A DNA stretch of 64,000 bases from Labia minor (taxonomy: Eukaryota > Arthropoda > Insecta > Dermaptera > Spongiphoridae): positions 26,110,611 to 26,174,610 of the forward strand of contig OY720345.1 of assembly GCA_963082975.1 (NCBI GenBank). Reading direction: 5' to 3'. Made by a program: the position numbers and the translations under genes. Shown one piece after another: positions 59,622-64,000 of this stretch (position 1 is its first letter; each line of letters begins with the position of its first letter). The notes under the pieces are model-generated. The model was given only the letters and a program-made list of their open reading frames with translations, made no database searches and had not been told where the DNA came from.

Positions 59622-61171
59622 TTTTTTAAATAAAATTAAATAAATAAATCTCTTGTTTAATATAATAAGGTTTCTTTGAAAAATATTATTTTTTATAATG
59701 TGATCATATATAAAGTTAATTATTTTAGTTATGATTTTCTTCTTAAGTATATTTACTGGTAAAATGAGTTAAATTATAGAGATAGTCTGTGGTGTGTAGG
59801 TTAAATTCTTTTAAAAATAAAGATCTTTTAATCAAAAAATTTCTTAATCAAGTCAAGGGTCAAATAGCAAATCAATACACAACCCCATCTATGATGAAAA
59901 TCACAGACCATCCGTATAAATAAATACTGAATTTAATTTTATTATAACTACAACAAACTACAATCACAGACCATCTGTTACTACAATTGAATCAAAACCG
60001 TCACATGAGGACTGAATATATACTTGAATTCAAAGTCATGAAAAATAATATAAAATTGATAATTTGTTAATTTATTAAAATAAAAAATTGCAAATCTATC
60101 CGCTTTTTATTCATCTATTTATTATATTTTTCTTATATTAGTGTTATTGTTTAGAAATAGAATACTGAAATTATTAAATTTTTTAGGATTAATATTTTTA
60201 AAAATAATGATATTAAATATTAGTAATTTAAAATTTACTTTAAAATCCCATGAAATGAAAATCTTAAATATTCAAAGGAATTTCAATTTCAATATTGAAT
60301 ACATTTACTAGAAATTTTCATGTATTTATTTTCATTTCACCAATAGAAATAATATCATGAGTTGCCAAAAATTATCCTTTAGCAATTAAGATTACAAAAT
60401 AATAATTCCAACTTTATAATTTTCTGTTATATAATATATATAAATATTTTAAAAACAATAATTAAATAAATTTAAAATACACCCAATTTCCCATCACTAA
60501 AACAATTTTCCGTTCTTTTATTACAAGACAAAATATTATTTATTTATAAGAAAGATAACTAACAATTTTCAATATCAATATTTCTTTGAATTAGGATGAA
60601 TATTCTTTTAGTTAATCTCTGAAAGATATTTTTATTCATAAAATAGTAAACACTTGTTAATAGATATTTTCCTGTCTATATTTAATCTCAAGATTTTTTC
60701 GAATGTTCATTCTAATTACATTTATATAAAAATTTCTATTATATAACATTTAACAAATTTCAAATTTTCTTATAATTAATAAAATATATATAAATTAAGT
60801 TAATGTTTCTCAAAGAAAATATATTTAATAAAATACAAAGGTTAAATAACTAAAACAAAAATATTCAATTGTTTTTTATTATAAATATATTAATATATAT
60901 TTAATATAATATTTTTAATTTAAACACAACTTTTTGAAAAATTATAAATCATTCAATGTATCAATTATTATTATTATTCGAAGCTTAAGGCACCTTGTGC
61001 CGTAAGGAAATAGTCCATCAGTTGATAAAAATAATTTAAAGTTTTCGATTAAAAATTGATAAAAAAACAAATTTCTTTTACATTTATGTTATAGCTATAC
61101 ATTTTAAAATGGAAATTAATGTCTTAAATATTATTAAAATAAAATAAAAATAAAATGTACAGTTACAATAT
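59622..61171. other. AT-rich intergenic DNA between ABHD11 and the C2H2 gene
   Basis: Contains three occurrences of a short word (agtctgtggtgtg at 59785, atcacagaccatccg at 59899, atcacagaccatctg at 59963) that also appears at 44921; these may be ends of a small repeat, but no element could be delimited. Otherwise AT-rich. Confidence 0.4.
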
Positions 61172-62239
61172 TTAATTATTATGTATAATTTCGTGTCTTT
61201 TAAGATGGTAGGATGTATTGAACGGTTTTTTACAAATATCGCAATGATAAGGTTTCTCACCAGAATGAATTAATTCATGTCTTTTTAAATGGGTAGACGT
61301 ACCGAATAATTTTCTACAAATTAAACATTCATATGGTTTTTGTCCCTTATGATGGATTGAATGTTTTTTTAATTGGGCAAACTTAGTAAATCCTTTATCA
61401 CATATTTCACATTTATATGGCTGATCCGTCGAATGTATTCGATTGTGAAGAATCAGTGTATAGGATTGTGTAAATTGTTTATTACAAATATCACATTGAT
61501 ATGGTTTTTCTCCACTATGAATGACTAAATGTCTTTTTAAATGGGATGATTGTATAAATTGTTTATTACAAATATGACATTCATAAGGTCGTTCGCCACT
61601 ATGAATTCGTAAATGTCTTTTCAGCGTCGAGGATGAATTGTATTGTTTATTACATATTTCACATTCATAGGGTTTCTCTCCAGTATGAATGACCACATGC
61701 TGTTTTAAATGAGATGCTTGAAGAAAATCCTTATTACAATATTGACATTTATAAAATCGTTTCTTTTTATGAAGCCGTTTATGTATTTTTAGATCAGTTA
61801 TTTTAGAAAACTCCAAATTACATTGTACACATCGGAAATTTGTAATTTTCTTTGAAATTTCGAGTTGATGTCGTTTAATTGAGTTAATTTTAATATGTAC
61901 ACATTTCAGTTGATGTTTTTCAAGAAAAGATGCATTAATAAAACAATTTCCACATAAAATACATGGAAACACCGGCCCTAAAAATAATAATCCAATTTAA
62001 TAAATATTTATTTCACTAATAATTAATTTAATAATTGAATATATTATATTATGAATATATTAATATCTCCCAGATAAATTTAAACCAACTAACTTCTATT
62101 TAAAATGATTTATTTTCAGAGAATATTTTTATTTTATTTTTTTATTTTTATTTTTTGTTGAATCAATTATGTTTATCTCACCTATATGTATAGGATATTT
62201 AATATCGAATTCTGTTTTGCATAATAAACTTGGTTCCAT
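61172..62239 (-). CDS. C2H2 zinc-finger protein, nine fingers
   Basis: Probable sequence-specific DNA-binding protein. Minus-strand exons: 62239-62182 (ATG to donor) and 61977-61172; 287 residues. The first finger (FPCILCGNCF...HQLKCVH) has irregular His spacing. It is followed by FRCVQCNLEF...H and seven regular fingers joined by TGEKP-like linkers (HTGEKPY, HSGERPY, HSGEKPY, HSTDQPY, HKGQKPY, HSGEKPY), ending HEIIHNN with TAA at 61172-61174. Zinc ligands are intact in the eight regular fingers. Beyond MEPSLLCKTEFDIKYPIHIG there is no ZAD, BTB or SCAN domain. The reading frame is open upstream of the chosen ATG to an AG at 62264-62265, so a further 5' exon is possible. The exact orthologue is not recognised. 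Confidence 0.9.
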
Positions 62240-62694
62240 TTCTATAAAACCACTCTTTCTAAAATAAAATTAATCATAAAAAAAGTATTTTATAAATAAT
62301 TTGTCAAATACTGAATGAACCGACAACAGACTACTCGCAGTTGAAACTAATCAATAAGTATAGTCTGGTTAAAAATTGCAACCCTTAAAAACACCAAAAG
62401 AATACGACATATATATATATATAAATATATTTCAATTTTATTAATCTTAATAATAATTCTTTTATTTGGAATTATAGAAATAAATATTGAAATTATATTA
62501 TTCTTTTATATTAAATGAAAGATAAATATTAATATCAGTTTCTTATTTATTTTGGTCAAAAAGATTTTTAATAAACATTTTCTCACTTAAATTAAAGTAC
62601 TAATTTACTTATATATTTATATATATATAGTTTAAAAAAATTATTACATTCATCTATTTCTCTAAATTTGAGAATTTCCAATCACATTTACCTA

Positions 62695-63515
62695 TAGTAC
62701 CTGGGACACCGAGCTCTCGCTCGATCCTTTAAAAATATTGATATACAATTCTTTAATTATTTATTACAATTATTAAAAGTTACATCATTGTATCAATCTG
62801 ATTAAAATGAGTGGAACTTGGGGTCCTCAATAATAATACCTGGTTCACCGAGTCACCGTTCCAATAATTTAAAAGAACTTTCGTAAATTTGATTTATTTA
62901 TATGTATATATAGATAAAAAGGTTTTTCTCTGCACATTGCTGTGAATTTAAAATTTTTGTATTCATTTTCGCGTTTCATGACTTCTAGAATCCAAGAGTG
63001 ACTAGAATTTTTCATGACTGTCTGTCTGGAAATTTTGACGTTATAGAGTCTAAATTGGATGAACCGATTTCGATAAAATTACATACCTCTATTTTTTCGA
63101 TATATATTCAATAACCACAGAAATGAAGTCTTTCTGTCGGGAAATTTTGACGATATAGACTCAAAATTGTACAGATTAATTACGGAGGCGCTGAATGACG
63201 AAATTGAATCTTCTAAACGTTGTGAAACAATTTCAAATAATTTAAATGTATCTATTAATGCAATAAAAACAAATATGGATATAATGTAAATATTTTTAAT
63301 TTTATTTTAAGAATAGATATATCTTACAGGCGTTTCTGTGACGTCATATCTATTTAAATTAAAAAAAAACTAATGAAGATGATTTTTCCCAGAGATGTGA
63401 TCAATAAAGATCGACTTTTCTTTATAAATACTATCTATGATGTGAATTTCAAAAAAATCGATATCGATATATACAATTTTAGCTAGCATAATAAGATTAG
63501 ATAGATAGAAATTTA
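62695..63515 (+). repeat. repeat cluster: hairpin modules, chemosensory-like spacer, GATAA tail
   Basis: Begins acctgggacaccgagctctc (62700) with ttacaattattaaaagttac and ggggtcctcaataata, then a second module acctggttcaccgagtcacc (62837). A block shared in reverse with 18352-18450 follows (gtttcatgacttctagaatc). Then come gatgaaccgatttcgataaa, aacgttgtgaaacaatttca, ttttattttaagaatagata, gtgacgtcatatc, tttctttataaatactatct, and the tail agctagcataataagattag ending near 63503. Same block order as 6956-7630. No coding sequence; the word chemosensory in the call has no functional meaning and the spacer is simply unclassified. Confidence 0.65.
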
Positions 63516-64000
63516 ATGTATAAATGCATTTGAGGATTATTGTCAATAATTATATAGGAAAACAAAGGACAAACATTTTTGGAAATCAAATTGAAAGCAG
63601 AACGAAAAAATAATGTCCTTATAAAATATAGGTATAGTAAAAATTTTAAATATTTCCCTTATATATTATTATTAGTAAGAATATTAATTAAAATGCTAAT
63701 TGTCATTATATGTATATTAAAAAATCCAGGGAATTATAATTAAAATCTATTAATAAGTAAATGGAGTTACTGAATAAATCATTTTAACATGTTTTAGTTT
63801 ATTTCTGTTTTAATAAGATAATCTCATTGCACTTTATTATTCTTATTTTTCATTTAATTTTAATGCTCCCTTTTAAATGAGAATCTCTTTGAATTGTGAT
63901 TAATACATATTAAACAAATACAAAACCAAAGGGAAATTAAAATTAAAGAGAAAATAGATTTTTTTTTTGTAGATGATACATGGAACTTAGAATTTCAGAA
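63516..64000. other. AT-rich right edge of window
   Basis: No frame, RNA gene or repeat boundary recognised in the final 485 bp. Confidence 0.4.

Overview
The window is very AT-rich eukaryotic nuclear DNA with GT-AG introns. Protein sequences look metazoan, most like an arthropod and probably an insect with an extremely AT-biased genome. This rests on the exon-by-exon match of NDUFS8, UQCRH, HDAC3, APC7, POLDIP2, PAGR1, ABHD11 and MZT2 to animal families, on the CRAL-TRIO, THAP and C2H2 genes, and on mariner, hAT-like, Helitron-like and non-LTR remnants. Species cannot be fixed from sequence alone.

Layout. 1-0.7 kb: last exon of a DUSP14/18-type phosphatase. 0.7-19.6 kb: a gene desert of transposon debris. 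It includes an internally deleted mariner, a 4-kb inverted duplication with about 1.55-kb arms (10.9-14.9 kb), and many copies of two interspersed repeat families marked by small GC-rich hairpins and a GATAA-type tail. 19.6-26.7 kb: HDAC3 (+), a tiny MZT2 gene (+), UQCRH (-). 27.5-31.4 kb: a second nest of repeats with clear insertion-within-insertion order. 31.4-32.6 kb: a broken RBM33-like pseudogene (-). 33.3-40.0 kb: POLDIP2 (-) and ANAPC7 (+) head to head, with only 169 bp between the predicted start codons. 41.3-43.3 kb: hAT-like end and a decayed Helitron-type ORF. 45.2-51.5 kb: PAGR1 (+) and a CRAL-TRIO lipid-binding gene (-) with element insertions in its introns. 53.4-62.2 kb: four minus-strand genes in a row: NDUFS8, a THAP protein, ABHD11, and a nine-finger C2H2 protein. 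62.7-63.5 kb: another repeat cluster.

The genes do not form a pathway. They are mainly housekeeping loci: mitochondrial (NDUFS8, UQCRH, POLDIP2, ABHD11), cell division (APC7, MZT2) and chromatin (HDAC3, PAGR1, THAP, C2H2). All gene models were assembled by hand from reading frames, splice dinucleotides and phase agreement, and all junctions given keep frame. Nothing was checked against a database. UTR exons and alternative starts are mostly unresolved.

Most striking observations: the giant inverted duplication; two roughly 500-bp foldback elements in conserved-gene introns (HDAC3 intron 3, APC7 intron 1, the latter with a perfect 9-bp target duplication); the hairpin-module repeat family; the RBM33-like pseudogene with four lesions; and the compact divergent POLDIP2/APC7 promoter.
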